A stretch of DNA of 64,000 bases from Serripes groenlandicus. Taxonomy: Eukaryota; Mollusca; Bivalvia; Cardiida; Cardiidae. The notes beneath the pieces are model-generated. The model had not been told where the DNA came from. It saw nothing but the letters and a program-made list of their open reading frames with translations, and did no database searches. Positions 1 to 11,284 of this stretch are shown one piece after another. Made by a program: the position numbers and the translations under genes. Each line of letters begins with the position of its first letter. Within the stretch, counting starts at the first letter, position 1. Where the stretch lies: contig JASEVX010000007.1 in assembly GCA_031761405.1 (NCBI GenBank), positions 56,519,385 through 56,583,384 of the forward strand, given 5' to 3'.

Positions 1-192
1 TCTAACGCCGTTTATAACATTATTTCAGTTATATCACGGCGACAGTTCACTTATTCGTTCTCCTTGGGTCAACAAAGCAGTACTAGGTTAAGAAATATGC
101 CTTGCCCAAGGGCACTCCATCATGACCGTTGCGTCGCGACTGAGGATCGAACCCCGGACTGCCGGTTCCAAATCCCACTAGGTCGCGGTGGA
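1..192 (-). mobile_element. SINE-A, cut by the window edge
   Basis: On the minus strand there is a tRNA-like head with the B box GGGGTTCGATCC (around 145-160), then the body words TGGAGTGCCCTTGGGCAAGG and GTGATATAACTGAAAT, ending in the AACGGCGTTAGA tail. The same order occurs in the copies at 10709 and 22027. Confidence 0.8.
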
Positions 193-1013
193 AAGAGGAG
201 CTTGAGTACTTTCCAATACTGTCAATTTAAAAGTTTAAGTACAACATGAATATCTATATCTATTATATCATTCAAACATCATTCAAACGAAATTATAAGA
301 AATACCTTCTGGAAAATGTTCCATACTAACACTATCTTGATTACTTTCCGTTATTATGTTAAGAATTGTGTTTAAAGTAGTTGGAGTGTCTGTCTTCACA
401 TGATTGAAAATTAATTCTATTTGTATTTCATGCCATAATCTTTCATTGAAATTCAGATGCGTTAGAATGAATTTTTAAAAGGGGGAGGGGGGTTAAATGC
501 TAATTAATGTTTCATTTGATTAATATTTCATCTGTAAGGACTGGTTTTAGTACACGTATGTAATTGCCGCCCACCTTGGCGCTCAGAGTTGCGTTTTTTT
601 TTTGTTTTTTTTTTTGCATTACGACTGACTGGCTTGTGTCAGGATAAACGGATCAGTAGTACTAATAACTTACCATGACATTGAACACATATTGAAAGCC
701 ACGTCAAAAACAAAAAAAAACAAGGGTACACGTATTACATTGAGGTTGCACGTGCGATATGACACGACATAAATCATGGCCATCCCTATCTTAACACTAT
801 CGCCTTTAATAACTGAATACAAGATTACGTATGGACGCAGGAAAGTTAACGAAGTTGAGAATGTCTGTAATGCAGCAAAGTTCATCGCTTATCTGACTGA
901 ATAATCAGGTTGGTATGTACATAAATCATCCGAGAGGCGCCACTCGAAAACCGACCTTCGGAAATCATATAATTACATTACAGGCATGTTCGGAATATGT
1001 GTTTTCAGTTGCT
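193..1013. other. AT-rich non-coding, with a SINE-B fragment
   Basis: No gene seen. At 567-675 a plus-oriented SINE-B body fragment is recognisable (TTGGCGCTCAGAGTTGCG, then GACTGGCTTGTGTCAGGATAA). The rest holds T-runs and short open frames without recognisable content. Confidence 0.6.
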
Positions 1014-1220
1014 TTGACTCTTTCGGCGCCAATGGCAATGTTAATTTTCTGCAATCAATACAGATTCATGTGAGACAGCTCAGAACGAGTTCTCTCACCA
1101 GAAATCAGCATTGTTTGCATTTTAGTTATGAAGATATTCGGAAACTCTTTATACATGAGCATGGTTTTGAACATGGAATAGTCTACTCTATGAAATGAAA
1201 TTCGGAGCTGAAAGATTTAA
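1014..1220 (-). mobile_element. MITE-D copy, decayed
   Basis: The ends resemble CTCTTTCAGCGCC and its inverse (GAGCTGAAAGATTTAA). The centre has the inverted words CAGATTCATGTGAGACAGCTC and the CAGCATTGTTTGC arm. Assigned by comparison with the better copies at 3766 and 17345. Confidence 0.7.
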
Positions 1221-1518
1221 AATATGTTATTTAAAACACGCAAACAATGCAAACCGTAGATCCTGCACAACTTGCTCCTCCGTGCGGCTTGATCAGGGTC
1301 TGCACTGTGAGACAATACGTCTTAGAGGACATAGATCCTTTAACGTGGACACACGGGCATATCATTATTTACTCATGTTATAATGACGCTAGGGCTGGTT
1401 TGCCTGGAACACCTCTTAATTATGATGCCACAACGAGGCTGCAACAAGACGGACTTTCGTCTGACGTGGCTCATTGATATCAATGACATTGGCGTACTAG
1501 CTTTACAATAAGCAATGT

Positions 1519-1750
1519 GTAGGCCGTCTCGTGAGAAAATCAACAGTGTGGACTCTGCGTAAAGTATCGACCCGGATCAGCCTAAGCATGCCACACAGGC
1601 CTACCCGGATAGACATTTTTCGCATCCTGTGGATTTTCTGTTTCAGGAATCACTACTCTATACATCTATCCCCCTAAGACGGAATGTGTCGGCCGGATCA
1701 GTCTGCGCGGACAGCGCAGGCTGATCTCGGCGATACATTACGCAGATGTC
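1519..1750 (+). mobile_element. MITE-B copy, 3' truncated
   Basis: It starts with a changed GAGAAAATCAACAGTGTGGA terminus and runs through GTATCGACCCGGATCAGCCT, CTGTGGATTTTCTGTTTCAG and GACGGAATGTGTCGGCC. It breaks off after GATACATTACGCAGA, before the right terminus. Confidence 0.85.
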
Positions 1751-2682
1751 TATCGCCGCAGCTGTATTTTGGGGGCATTTTGAGAAAAAAATGTGTAGGC
1801 ACGTGCCTACAGTGCCTAAAGGGAGCTACGCCCCTGAATGAGACTCGAACTGTGCGAACCAAGATTAGAAATAGGAGCGGCGCTCCAGGAAAACCAACCT
1901 TAGCGTAATGATTTCACCTGTAAGCAAACATCTGAATGCCCATTCATGAAATTGAATCGAAAATACAGTCAAACTTGTACAAACGGTCATCTCTGGTTAA
2001 CAGCTACTTGAAGATTAAACACAAAATAACATGTTGTTCTTTATGTAACTTGTATCTAAAAGCCACCTGTGTTCAGGAGCCCTATTTTTGTCTCTCCATT
2101 GGGAGGCTTCCTAAGACAAAGTTAACTGTATGAACTGCTTTTTTCCAGAAGTTTCTTGAACCGTTCTTTAACTTATTGACGGACACGTGCAGGACCAGAT
2201 TAGACTGTACGGATGCGCATACTGATCCGGATGTACATGTACACATGTCACAAAAGTTTTAATGTTGGTGTTCGCAGAGCACCGATCACCGGCTGACATG
2301 TCCTAGTTTACAGTTCGAAAATGTTGCATAATGCATGCACGCTAGGCCTTAATCTAAAATGTCTATAAAGCTACGTAACCGCGACACGTGCAATAGGAAA
2401 CTTGAAACAACGTAAAAATGTGTGTTACTATATCGTTATGTTTATAAAACTGTTTAAATAAAACCACGAAGAAAACTCATTAATTAAATATCTGATGAAA
2501 TATTACATTTAACCCCATTTCTTCATACAGACGACTTCCGCTACAGACGACATAGTGTTGGGAAAAAGGTCCAAGAACTTGCTCGTCTCGAGTTCTTACC
2601 ACATATACTTCTCTTTTTTTTCTCGCCACGTCTGACATTGTTCATCCGGGTACATTCAAACAAACGACACTAATCATACTAG
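1751..2682. other. non-coding, nothing recognised
   Basis: Contains a short inverted word (gtaggcacgtgcctac near 1796) and the recurring phrase GGAAAACCAACCTT also seen near 935 and 3010, perhaps remnants of an old repeat. No gene seen. Confidence 0.4.
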
Positions 2683-2687
2683 GAATG

Positions 2688-2871
2688 TTTACCCTTTCCC
2701 ACATACAACAAAACTGCAGCAGAAGAATTTTAGTCAAAAATATTAGTATGTTTTTTTTAATAAATATTACTAACAATGACCAATTTTCTTCTTTTGACAG
2801 AATGTTTTCGAAATACCTCTGTTGCAGATGCGTTAATCCCAATGCGTATGTAAGGGGGAAAGGGTTAGGAG
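2688..2871. mobile_element. MITE-A relative, decayed
   Basis: Left ACCCTTTCCCACATACAAC with CTGCAGCAGA; right GTTGCAGATGCG followed by GGGGGAAAGGGTTAG. The centre has lost the clear hairpin. Confidence 0.6.
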
Positions 2872-3061
2872 AAAGGTAGAAGGTTAAAACATAAACTTGT
2901 TTTATGTTTTTTTTTATCTGTTACGTAATCGTGACTGTGCAGTTTTAAGGAGCGAACATATTAAAACACATTTTATTCGATGTAATTGGTAACCGATCAG
3001 CGCCATAGGAAAACCGACCTACACGACTCTGTGACAAACGAAAATCAAGTAAAAACTGCAC

Positions 3062-3310
3062 GTCCCCTTAATCTAAGCAGGATATTCTCTGGTCACCATC
3101 TATTCCTACAAGTATCATAAACAAGGCATGATAATCTGGAAAAGCTGATGTCTTGACACTTTTTCCACATGCAGGCGTCTTTGACGCATATGTAGCAAAC
3201 GATTTTTGAAAACATTGTGGCAAAATGAAATTATTTAGTCTCAAAGTTATGCCAAGATCACTGTTTGTGTAGGGGGATGGATTAGGAACATTTAAGGAAT
3301 TATATGTAAC
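3062..3310. repeat. mixed MITE-A' remnants
   Basis: GCAGGCGTCTTTGACGC and GAAAACATTGTGGCAAAATG are A' words, but the ends cannot be placed. An open frame running through this stretch into MITE-B is not considered a gene. Confidence 0.45.
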
Positions 3311-3330
3311 ATGAACTTGGCAAAGACATT

Positions 3331-3595
3331 TTACCCGTTTCACGAGAAAACCAACAGTATGGACTCTGCGTAATGTATCGATCCAGATCAGCCTGCGCAG
3401 TCCACGCAGGCTAATCCCGGCCGACACATTCCGTCTCAGGGGGATAAAAGGTATAGAGTACTAATTCCTGAAACAGAAAATCTACAGGAGGCGAAAGTGT
3501 CTGTCCGGATTAGCCTGCGCGGCATGCCGAGACTGATCCGGGTCGATACTTTACGCAGAGTCAACACTGTTGGTTTTTCTCGTGGGACGGCTCAT
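3331..3595 (-). mobile_element. MITE-B copy, near full length
   Basis: CACGAGAAAACCAACAGT at the left and TTTTTCTCGTGGGACGGCTC at the right form the inverted ends. The body is in the opposite orientation to the copy at 1519. About 265 bp. Confidence 0.88.
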
Positions 3596-3605
3596 TTGTA
3601 ATAGT

Positions 3606-4035
3606 GTTTATACCGCTTTCAACACAATTTCAGTTATATCATTTCATTTCCTGTGTTGATTACCAGTACTGTTTGTTCCCAAGTACTCTTATCCTGACAT
3701 CAGCGGATCAGTCGTAATGCTGTATTTGAAATCCTGCGCACCTCAGTGGGACGCCATTCAAACCATTATCTCTTTCAGCGCCACAGGCAATATTGAGGTT
3801 CTTGCAAACAATGCAGATTCAGGTGAGTCAGCTCGTAACGAGCTGTCTCACCTGAAATCAGCATTGTTTGCCTTTTAGTTACCAAAAAAGTCCAAAACTT
3901 TCATAAATTGATAAATGGACACACCCGATTTTGAACATGGACGAGTCTACTTTAAACAATTCGGCGCTGAAAGAGTTAAAGTATTTGGAATGACTCGACC
4001 GGGGATCGAAACCTGGCCTGGAATTTCAGGGTCAG
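3606..4035 (-). mobile_element. SINE-B interrupted by a MITE-D insertion
   Basis: The tail side (TTTATACCGCTTTCAACACA, TCAGTTATATCA, CCTGACATCAGC) runs to about 3765. The sequence resumes at 3980 with AGTATTTGGAATGACTCGAC and the B-box inverse GGGGATCGAAACC. The 214 bases between are a MITE-D. Confidence 0.8.
3766..3979 (+). mobile_element. MITE-D copy inserted in SINE-B
   Basis: Ends are TCTCTTTCAGCGCC (left) and GGCGCTGAAAGAGTTAA (right). The centre is a hairpin: GCAAACAATGCAGATTCAGG pairs with CCTGAAATCAGCATTGTTTG around CAGCTCGTAACGAGCTG. The right TTAA is present; the left is changed to TTAT. Confidence 0.85.
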
Positions 4036-4389
4036 TCATTGGTATAAGATGTAAGAAAGGGATTGGAAAGGCTGAGGCTACGAGCTGATTACTTATGGAT
4101 TATGTAGGGCGAGTTCAATCATCAACCATAGTCTAGTATTGGAATCATCACTGCACGTACCTGTTCGAACGTGCATGAGTCGAACAATGGTTTAACTATC
4201 ATGTCAAAGACTGAGAGGTTTATTTACATTGGATTTGCGACACAAAAGGAAGACATTGACAGTCCATCCTTTGTGTCAAATGACATGACTGAGGTGTTTA
4301 ATCAAAGCGGTGAAAGCGCTGATGGTATAGGGGCATATGTAAGTTGAAAATATATGGCATAGATAATATAGACAAACATTGTTGAAACA
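4036..4389. other. non-coding, nothing recognised
   Basis: No repeat family or gene could be assigned. Confidence 0.4.
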
Positions 4390-5330
4390 ATGACCTTTAA
4401 ACAAACCAAACCAAATGTGCGAAGCACACATATTGCCTGCCAATAACAAATACCTAATTTATAAAAGTTTGACCCTTTTCTTGTATAAACAAAATAAAAA
4501 AATTGACAAAAAACTGAGCAGCGACCCTTAATTAAAATATTTCCAGTTCAGAAATCACTAAAGATTCATAATGTAATCATGCTGGTAAATGAAAGACAAT
4601 CGAAAGCATGCTAGAGTTATGTTTCTTTTGCACTGCACATCTGTAGCTCTGAGTTTCCTATACACCAAGTCTTAAATTGATACATTGGACATCTATTGAG
4701 ACAATAACCGAAGAAATGAAAAATGAGTTTTACACCTAAAAAAACGAATCAGATTTGTGTTCAAAATATTATATCGATCTCTTAATCCCAATGTATACGT
4801 GTGACGACTTTGAAATGGATCCGCGAAACAGAAACAAAGTTTTGACCCATTAATGCAAACCGTAACGGACAGACGGACGGATGGATGAACACAAAGACGG
4901 ACAGACAGTCAGTCGCTCTGGACAAAGTACAACGCTTGGGAAACACTCATTAACGAAACAAGGGCAATTCACGGAACGCATGTGTTGCATGCGAAAGTCA
5001 TATTATAAGTGAGAACATGAAAAGACAAAAATATACACACTCCAAACGCAGCATGCCAAAGTTATGGTAATGGTGCACTGCTAATGTGTAGGTCATAAGT
5101 TACCTACAAACCAAGTTTGAAATGGATACAATGGCAATTAATTGAGACAATCGCTGAACTAAATAAGGAAAAATGAAGATCACTAAGATAAGGAGACATG
5201 AGTTATGTACCTAGTATTTGCCGTTCTCCTGATCACACGGTATAAGTGTGACCACTTTCAAATAAATCTGCCATACAGAAACAACGTTTTGACCAATACA
5301 TGCAAAAAGTATTTGCAAATTAATTGTATC
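4390..5330. repeat. two diverged copies of a ~450-bp unit
   Basis: Phrases recur about 440-450 bases apart: TACACCAAGTCTTAAATTGATAC and TACAAACCAAGTTTGAAATGG; GAGACAATAACCGAAGAAAT and GAGACAATCGCTGAACTAAA; CAGAAACAAAGTTTTGACCC and CAGAAACAACGTTTTGACC. The style (soft non-coding phrases, ACGGACAGACGG run) matches common mollusc dispersed repeats. Confidence 0.65.
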
Positions 5331-5550
5331 TCCGAAATGGGACCGTACAAGGTTAATTTACAAAAACCTATTTAGACTATATTTCTAGTTTATTTGTCAA
5401 CAGATACATACGTCTAGGACTAGATTACACATTGACGAACGTTGAATCTTCAATTAGCGCAAATGCATATAATTTTAGTCCCAAAATCGCTAGAAGCGCC
5501 TCAATTATAAAATAAATAATGACCTTGCGGTTATAACTCGTAACATTTTC

Positions 5551-6134
5551 GCCCAACTTTCTTTCCGACATTTGACAAAAGTCAATGCGACATGCGTCAT
5601 TCGTCTTTCACAATTCGGCTAAGTCTATGTGAAAAAGAACCCAGTTGGTTGGGAAGATATATAGAAAAAAAATTGATTCATGTTTCAAAGCATTGTTTGG
5701 AAAGGAGGAATTGCTCATTGTCAGCAGTTGCTCCGTAGGCAAATATACGTTCAACAGAAGACGGCTGCAGAATGGTTATTCGTGAATGTCCACAGTAGAA
5801 CGTTTAAATATGAAGAAAATTAATTTGAAACGTGTTTGAAAGCATTGTGTGAAAAGGAGAAATTGTTCATTGTCAGCAATAGCTCCATTTTCAGCAATAT
5901 TTCAATATTCGATCTGTTATATTTTCACGGAAAGTGTTCCGCTTCCATGGGGAGGATGTAACCATTTCCCGCTTACAGACGCATGTGCAGCAGACGACAA
6001 TCGAAAACATTGTGACAAAAGGAGAAATTGCTTATCGTAGGCAATTTATACTTTTGCCACAATGGTTTCAACTCCTTTCAATAATTCTATTTACAGTGAT
6101 TTGCACATTTCTCTATGTAAGTCAACTGTTGTAA
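5551..6134. repeat. SINE-C body fragment and decayed MITE-A' pieces
   Basis: 5551-5665 has TTTCCGACATTTGACAAAAG and the CAGTTGGTTGGGAAG body of SINE-C. The rest has three A'-type hairpin phrases, e.g. GAAAACATTGTGACAAAAGG near 6005 with ACTTTTGCCACAATGG after it. Confidence 0.6.
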
Positions 6135-7343
6135 ACTAATGGAGTCACAGCACGGTCGACGTTACCTTACACCACTGACATTAAGGTCAATCATAGTTCA
6201 GAGTGTTTTTCACTCGTATGAACTATTTTGTATCATTAATTAATGCAAGCGGATGGTTTTTCGTGATTCGGTCGAACCAATGAAATCGTTGAAAAAGCAG
6301 ATTATAACCAATCAAAACTCGATTTTGGTGTAGGTATACACATGTGGACTGTGGTTGCAGCTTTAATCCGACTTTTCGAAAGCAGGCTGACAATGGAATA
6401 GTGGCGACACGCTCCTATCCCAAAAATCGCCTAAAAGTAGATTTACAAACTTAAACACTTTCTGATTTTACCTGAGACGGCCATCTTGTTTTCAGAGAAA
6501 CTACACCAACCACAGCAACCGTAGTCGCTAAAGTGCCGTAATTTTCACTAACCATAGTGAGTGTAACCAAAGTCTAGTCAAACTATATTGGCTATAAGTT
6601 GTGATTGATATCGCCCATATAATTGAGCGGTGTTCTAGTTAAACCAACATAAGCGTGATTTTCACACGTTTTGGAAAAGGGGCTGCCTGCGTAAGGTTAA
6701 TGATCAAATGTATACTGTTTTAGATACGTTTCTTGAAACCTTCAATGACCAATTGGCAAACAATGCAGATCCATATCAGACTGTGCGGATGCGCTAGTTG
6801 ATTTCAGAGACATATAAATACAGAGATAGGATACTCGGGCCTAAAAAAGATTAAATCCCGTAAAGTTATCGCGGGTATGGCGAGATGTGTTTGTTATGGA
6901 AATAATGTATAAACCAGTCATGTCTACAGTCGATTACATCTCATTTCATGCTGTTATTTCAGCTTTGCTCCGTTTGTGAGTTTAGTATTTTTTAACTGTA
7001 ACGTCCATGAACAAAAATAAAACACATAGTTTTTCCCCTTTGTTATTGAGATAAAGAATGCAATAAATGTTTAAATGCAGTGGATAGGTAAGCATTCTTA
7101 ATACTCAGATTAAATTTTGAATTATCGGGGTCGTCATATTGCTATGAGTGCGTGTATGACAATGATCATGATTCGCAAGACTCTCACTGTACTCGCGATA
7201 GAATGCGAGATTTCGCAGTGATTCGAATCTCTGTATTTATATGTCTCTGTTGGATTTGGATCTTAATTGATCATAAATACCAATTGCGGTTGGGTTTCTC
7301 AGTGCGCCGCTCAATTGTACAGTCTCTAACTCTTTCTAAGACT
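6135..7343. other. non-coding, nothing recognised
   Basis: AT-rich, with only short open frames of no recognisable family. A short GGCAAACAATGCAGATCC phrase near 6752 echoes the MITE-D arm. Confidence 0.4.
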
Positions 7344-7792
7344 CTGTATTCTATAACATTGTAGACATTGTCGCATAAAAGTCAGTAGATATTACAATGT
7401 ATTCTATAACATTGTAGACATTGTCGCATAAACGTCAGTAGATATTACAATGTATTCTATAACATTGTAGACATGGTCGCATAAACGTCAGTAGATATTA
7501 CAATGTATTCTATAACATTGTAGACATGGTCGCATAAACGTCAGTAGATATTGCAATATATTTTGTAACAAAGAAGTCATGGTCGCATACACAACAGGAT
7601 ATATTACTATATATTGTACAGCAATGTTGACATGGTCGCATACACGTCAGTATAAATTGCAATATATGCTACAACAATGAAGACATGGTCGCATACACAA
7701 CAGGAAATATTACTCTATATTCTACAACAATGTAGACACGGTAGCATAAACGTCAGTAGATATTACAATATATTTTAAACAATGTAGACATA
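7344..7792. repeat. 53-bp tandem array
   Basis: ATTCTATAACATTGTAGACA begins at 7348, 7401, 7454 and 7507, exactly 53 bases apart. The first four units are almost identical and the following four or so are increasingly diverged. The CATGGTCGCATA core is kept in most. Confidence 0.93.
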
Positions 7793-8269
7793 AAAATATG
7801 ATAAGTCATTTCTGGGGCCTTACAGTTGTTCAATAGCTTCTTCTGTTCGAACAAATGACTCAGAAAGCCCTAATCATACTGCTACGAGGAGGGGTATTCG
7901 CTGACTGTCTATTAAATTCATGAAGATCGGTTTTCGCGTGTCGAGACTCCGGTCTGATTACGAAGGTGTGAGAACAGCCCATGCATTATTGATGATAATC
8001 ACATTACTCCGTCTTCTTAAGTCATTTAGCGGAGAAAAAACCCGCTTCTTGGCAATTAGTCTACAGAATGTTGTGTATTAAACTGTCAACAATTGGTAAA
8101 TGGTAAAACGTATCCCGACAGTATCGACTTTTGACTGAATTGCAACAAATTCCTTTGTATAAATGTGTATATGATAAGTGTAGAAGTAACTTATTAGAAG
8201 CTATAATTCCTTTGTTTGCGATATCTTTAGCTGTGTACCAGTTTTTCTAATCGGCAAGTATTTGTATTG
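7793..8269. other. non-coding, nothing recognised
   Basis: No gene or repeat family assigned. Confidence 0.4.
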
Positions 8270-8501
8270 TTAACCCTTCCCGCCCATACGACAATTCTGC
8301 AGCAGACGACTTTGAACCTATTTTGTCAAAACATAGAAAATCTCCATAATTAAATGGATAACCTATGACAAAAAGTGGAAAAGAATTGTGGCAAAAGGAG
8401 AAATTGCACGTTTTGTGCAATTTCTTCTTTTGTCATTATGTTTTCAAAACGCCGTCTGCTGCAGAGGCGTCAGAAAGCGTCTATATGAGGGAAAGGGTTA
8501 A
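8270..8501 (+). mobile_element. MITE-A copy A1, complete
   Basis: Family description: TTAA, then CCCTTTCCC-like terminus, CATACGACAATTCTGCAG, GACTTTGAACATATTTTG, AATTGAATGGATAACCTATG, then a central hairpin GAAAACATTGTGGCAAAAGG...TTTTGTCACTATGTTTTC, then CTGCTGCAGAGGCGTCAGAA, GCGTCTATATGAGGGAAAGG and GTTAA. Terminal CCCTTT plus a TTAA-type site suggests a piggyBac-like relative, by inference only. This copy has TTAA at both ends and the AC/GT hairpin version. Confidence 0.9.
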
Positions 8502-8503
8502 TT

Positions 8504-9046
8504 GTGTTTGATCAAGTACTTGACCGTAGTATATCAATCGATCCACTGAACTCGAAAATGCATGTAGGTAGACTCCATTCCTATCTCATTCAAACCAGAC
8601 TTAAACTTCGCTCGATCGTATATATACAATGTCATCGATGTAATGTGCTTGAAGATGAGTATCATTTTGTTCTTGAATGTACACTATATGCTGAGATTAG
8701 AATAACATATATAGATAAGATATATTATTTACGACCAAATGTGGTAAAATTTGTAGAATTGTTAACCTCTCATAATCCAAATGTCAATAGAAATTTAGCA
8801 ATGTACGTATTTAAGGCTATAGATGTAAGAAAAACATACTACACTTATTATGGATAATTATGTGAACTCTCTCACGCTTCAAATTCTATATGTATTGTAT
8901 TTAAACTGATTACAAAAACATGTATTAGTATTTGTATTAATTGATATTATGTATGATCTTTGACTATTGTAATATAAAGTATTATATTGCTTGTGTACGC
9001 ATGGGCATATTGCCTAATGTATTTGAAATAAACTCTAAACTCTATA
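8504..9046 (+). pseudogene. LINE reverse transcriptase C-terminal end with 3' UTR, 5' truncated
   Basis: The open frame to 8857 contains CHRCNVLEDEYHFVLECTLY followed by RPNVVKFVELL and a NLAMYVFKAI stretch. This is the C-terminal Cys-rich tail of CR1/jockey-type LINE polymerases. The tail ends GTATTTGAAATAAACTC around 9035. The catalytic reverse transcriptase and endonuclease domains are absent. It begins right at the end of MITE A1. Confidence 0.8.
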
Positions 9047-9520
9047 ATATGATGACTGCCTCGTACAGGTCGGTTCAGATTGACCTTTGCGTCTCCGAAT
9101 CAAAATATCGCTTATAAAACTCGTTTGGTATAAAACGGGTAAGATAAAATAATTAAATTAAGGAGATAGAGAAGCCTTAATTGTCGAGTTTTCAGATTGT
9201 ATGGATCCAGACTTACTTGTATTGTGCGACTTCAATAGTACAAACATAATCGAACACGTGATCATAAGTATTTAAATGAATAATGTCAATTCAAGACGAC
9301 CTGTTATGTGGTGTCGTCTGATGCAATATACGTACAACGAAGTAGTTTGGTTTAATTTTAACGAGATTGGCTCAGTACCGTCGTGAATGTTTGTTTTACC
9401 ATGCCATTCAATGTAGTCTAATCCATCTCATGAAGATGCAAGATTTGTGTATCGACTTTTCCAGTGCAGTCGATCAAAGGATGTATTCAGAAACCTTGGT
9501 CAAATAACTTTCACAATAAA
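9047..9520. other. non-coding, nothing recognised
   Basis: No gene or repeat assigned. Confidence 0.4.
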
Positions 9521-9718
9521 CAGAAACATAATTTGGCCAACCTGGAACCAGCGAAAATCTAAATCAGTTTGCGTTCCCGCTGAATCCACAAACATCAGTC
9601 TAAAGTCACGTACACAGTAACAGAAACATAATTTGGCCAACCTGGAACCAGCGAAAATCTAAATCAGTTTGCGTTCCCGCTGAATTCACAAACATCAGTC
9701 TAAAGTCGCGTACGCAGC
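9521..9718. repeat. 100-bp tandem duplication
   Basis: Two near-identical units start CAGAAACATAATTTGGCCAA at 9521 and 9621. Only a few substitutions separate them (for example GAATCC and GAATTC), so the duplication is young. Confidence 0.93.
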
Positions 9719-9743
9719 AAGATAATACAAGCATACTGCGACG

Positions 9744-10378
9744 ATGGTTCTCTCTTGTCTCTACTCTCACGACACCGCACGAATAATGAAACAAGCTATC
9801 GAGTTGTCGCGAGAACAGCGTCAAATTCACTTGAATATTTCTTCTCCTCGTGTAAAAGTACGGGAAACGGAAGTTGTAATGGCTATGTGAAGTGCTCTCT
9901 GGTTGGTCGATATTTGGTCGTGTCCGGATTTTTAGCCAATCAGCGATCAGGTAATAGGAAACCATTTCTGTTTGTGTCGATATATTTAGTTTTGACGTGT
10001 CTGTGTTTTCCGCGGAAATGGTACCCCTTACGGCAACTCAAATATTAAGAAAACGAAGAGACGGATCAAAAATCGGGACGATCATTCGATGTAGCAACTG
10101 ATGGGCTACACATCGCACACCGAGTGGTTTCTAAATTCGAAAAACTGTGGGAGGAGATAGTTTTCGCAGGAAAAGCGGTTTCCATAGCAACGGTGGTTTC
10201 TATGGCGACCATACTACAAAAGGAACAACTAGAGCCTAGACCCTTCATCCCTACCAAGTTTGGTCGAAATCCGTTGAATAGTTTTGGCGCTACGCTTGCC
10301 ACAAACAAACAAACAAACAAACAAACAAACGGACAGAAACGAAGACCGACTTTAAGGGTCTCTAGAAGAGAGAACCAA
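9744..10378. mobile_element. 635-bp element with short terminal inverted repeats
   Basis: The left end TGGTTCTCTCTTGTCTC and the inverse of the right end TTGGTTCTCTCTTCTAGAG share TGGTTCTCTCTT. The body includes TTTCCATAGCAACGG and GGTTTCTATGGCGACC, and a (CAAA)n run at about 10302-10330. Open frames inside are low complexity and unsupported. Probably a non-autonomous DNA element. Confidence 0.6.
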
Positions 10379-10394
10379 TAACTTGTTTTGTTTG

Positions 10395-10645
10395 TCTGAA
10401 TGGTGATTTACGCCTCTGTCAACTGTAATTCAAATATATCACGGCGGTTCCATGGTAAAGTACCAGTACTACCGGTATTATTCATCCTTTCACCGATGCA
10501 CCAGTCGTTATAGAGTATCTCCATAGCCCTGATCGCCAAGGAATAAATACGTTTAATTAGTCTCTAGTATAACTCGACCGGGAATTGAACCCTGAAATCC
10601 CGCTGTAAAAACGGACGATCGATAACCGCTACACTACGGACTCGG
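10395..10645 (-). mobile_element. SINE-B variant with tRNA-like head
   Basis: On the minus strand: TCCGTAGTGTAGCGGTTATC (A box) and CAGGGTTCAATTCCCGG (B box), then the body ending with AATATATCACGGCGG and the TTACGCCTC tail on the plus strand. Confidence 0.8.
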
Positions 10646-10708
10646 TAAGCTAATTTAAGCTAATAGTAGAAATAATTTGATTATCGGCAGAAGACCTTGC
10701 GTATTGTT

Positions 10709-10897
10709 TTATTAGAGTTTAACGCCATTTTCAACGTCAGTTCAGTTATATCACGGCGACAGTTCACTTATTCATAGTCCCTGAGTAAATAAACCAGTAC
10801 TGGGCTAGGAAATGCGCCTTGCCCAAGGGCATTCCACCATGACCGTAGCGCCGCGGGACTCCATGTCCAAAATGCCCGACGCTAACCACACGGGGGA
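10709..10897 (-). mobile_element. SINE-A copy
   Basis: The plus strand shows the tail TTTAACGCCATTTTCAACG, AGTTATATCACGGCGACAG, CTTGCCCAAGGGCATTCCAC and a decayed tRNA-like head near 10850-10895. Confidence 0.8.
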
Positions 10898-11019
10898 TTC
10901 CAGAACTTGCTTACTGATCTAAGCCACGACGACACATATACATGTGACAAGCACGAGACAGTATAAAGAGGATGCTTCAGTCATGCTCAAGGAAGACCAA
11001 CCTTCGTATAATTGAAAAT

Positions 11020-11212
11020 ATGACCCATTCCACGAGAAAACTAACATTATGGACAGGCTAATCCGGGCCGAGAGTAACGTTTCCTGAAACAGAAAATCCA
11101 CAGGTACCGAGCAGTGTTTGTCCGGGTTAGCCTGCGCGGCATGCTTAGGCTGATCCGGTTCGATATTGTATGCAGAGATCACAATGTTGGTTTCCTCGTT
11201 ATTCGGCTCATA
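11020..11212 (-). mobile_element. MITE-B copy with internal deletion
   Basis: Left CCACGAGAAAACTAACATTA, right ATGTTGGTTTCCTCG and CGGCTCATA. About 70 bases of the inner left part are missing compared with the copy at 3331. Confidence 0.8.
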
Positions 11213-11284
11213 TGTAGATAAAGATCAGCTTGCGCATTCAAGCTGTCTTGTTCCAATGTATTCTGTTTAAATAAAAATTAAGTT

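Noticed and set aside
3068..3427. 119-codon minus frame
   Set aside because: It crosses from A' remnants into a MITE-B copy.
9606..9965. 119-codon minus frame
   Set aside because: It lies across the 100-bp duplication and the edge of a TIR element and shows no domain.
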